Of a stretch of 5,230 nucleotides of DNA, positions 4,771 through 5,230 are shown in pieces. The stretch comes from Elusimicrobiota bacterium (GTDB lineage: Bacteria > Elusimicrobiota > Elusimicrobia > 2-01-FULL-59-12 > JACPXA01), in the NCBI GenBank assembly GCA_016196785.1, contig JACPXA010000154.1, forward strand, positions 1 through 5,230. The letters are read 5' to 3'. Each line of letters starts with the position of its first letter. The stretch's first letter is position 1. The notes beneath the pieces were generated by a model. The model did no database searches. It worked only from the letters and a program-made list of their open reading frames with translations, and was not told where the DNA came from. A program made the position numbers and the translations under genes.

Positions 4771-5230
4771 ATGCAACCCTTCCAGGCGGTCCGAGGGGTG
4801 CGGGATCTCCTTCCGGCCGTTGCGCTGCGGTACCAGCGACTTGAGCACATCGCGCGAGTCGTGTTCGCCCGCGAAGGCTACGTGGAGATCCGCATCCCTA
4901 CCTTTGAGTCCGTAGACCTCTTTGCCCGCTCCCTGGGCGCAACCACCGACATTGTGGAGAAAGAGATGTACACGTGGGAAGACCGAGGCGGTCGGCGCCT
5001 CGCTCTCCGGCCGGAGGGTACCGCGGGGGTTGTCCGGGCGTTCATCCAGCATCACCTCCACCATGACAGCCCGTGGGTGAAACTGTACTACCTGGGGCCC
5101 ATGTTCCGCGCCGAACGGCCCCAAGCCGGCCGCTTTCGCGAGTTCTGGCAGATCGGTGCGGAGTCGCTTGGAAACGCCTCACCTGTCGCTGACGCGGAGG
5201 TCATTCTCCTGTTAGACCAGGTGCTCGCAG
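4771..5230 (+). CDS. hisS: Histidyl-tRNA synthetase HisS, N-terminal part (3' end outside window)
   Basis: This class II synthetase charges tRNA-His with histidine in the cytoplasm. The frame is open from ATG 4771 to the window edge, giving 153 complete codons of a protein normally about 420-430 residues long. The start MQPFQAVRGVRDLLP matches the usual HisS beginning (F-x-A-x-R-G-x-x-D-x-L-P). Class II motif 1 is around GYVEIRIPTFES (36-47), with the conserved proline at 43. LRPEGTAGVVRAF (79-91) is the HisS block near the histidine/ATP site. Motif 2 is YLGPMFRAERPQAGRFREFW (107-126), followed by QIGAE (127-131). Motif 3 and the anticodon-binding domain lie beyond the window. There is no Shine-Dalgarno sequence; the predicted transcription start lies about 5 bases upstream, so translation is probably leaderless or nearly so. 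The gene is divergent from the patatin gene, 73 bp away, and the two promoters overlap. Confidence 0.96.
   Translation, partial: MQPFQAVRGVRDLLPAVALRYQRLEHIARVVFAREGYVEIRIPTFESVDLFARSLGATTDIVEKEMYTWEDRGGRRLALRPEGTAGVVRAFIQHHLHHDSPWVKLYYLGPMFRAERPQAGRFREFWQIGAESLGNASPVADAEVILLLDQVLA

Noticed and set aside
4711..5124. Open frame of 137 codons on the - strand
   Set aside because: It runs antisense to hisS, whose + strand motifs are unambiguous, and it crosses both promoters.

Overview
The window is about 5.2 kb of GC-rich bacterial chromosome. It is densely packed with housekeeping-type genes and contains no transposase, phage gene, tRNA, rRNA or CRISPR array. The mix of MltG, TldD, a cyclic-nucleotide-domain/patatin fusion and HisS fits a GC-rich Gram-negative-type bacterium. 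Nitrospirota or a similar deep-branching group is my guess from general resemblance, and nothing here proves it.

Layout, left to right. (1) Positions 1-152 hold the tail of an unidentified + strand gene whose TAG stop overlaps the GTG start of the next gene. (2) mltG (152-1120, +) encodes the membrane-anchored endolytic murein transglycosylase. (3) A 176-bp gap (1121-1296) is filled by a strongly structured element. Its terminal inverted repeat matches at 19 of 20 positions (1137-1156 with 1267-1286), it encloses three further hairpins, and its right end runs into the tldD ribosome binding site. It could be a structured RNA leader or a small palindromic (MITE-like) insertion. (4) tldD (1297-2670, +) encodes the zinc metalloprotease subunit TldD; no TldE partner is seen. 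(5) A gene on the - strand (2691-4697) converges on tldD with only 20 bp between them. It encodes a three-part protein: a cyclic-nucleotide-binding-like domain, a degenerate ParA/MinD-like domain without a P-loop, and a patatin-like phospholipase domain. (6) A 73-bp divergent intergenic region holds two near-consensus sigma-70 promoters facing away from each other, whose -35 boxes occupy the same bases. (7) hisS (4771 to the window end, +) encodes the N-terminal third or so of histidyl-tRNA synthetase and runs off the edge.

The genes do not form one pathway. mltG belongs to an operon with the gene upstream, and tldD may be read from the same transcript. The patatin gene and hisS are linked through the overlapping promoters, which place both start codons only a few bases from the predicted transcription starts, so both messages are probably leaderless or nearly so. 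The most interesting non-coding signals are the mltG-tldD element and the shared -35 divergent promoter. The most interesting protein signal is the three-domain patatin fusion, in which the cNMP pocket, the ATPase-like domain and the oxyanion loop all depart from consensus.
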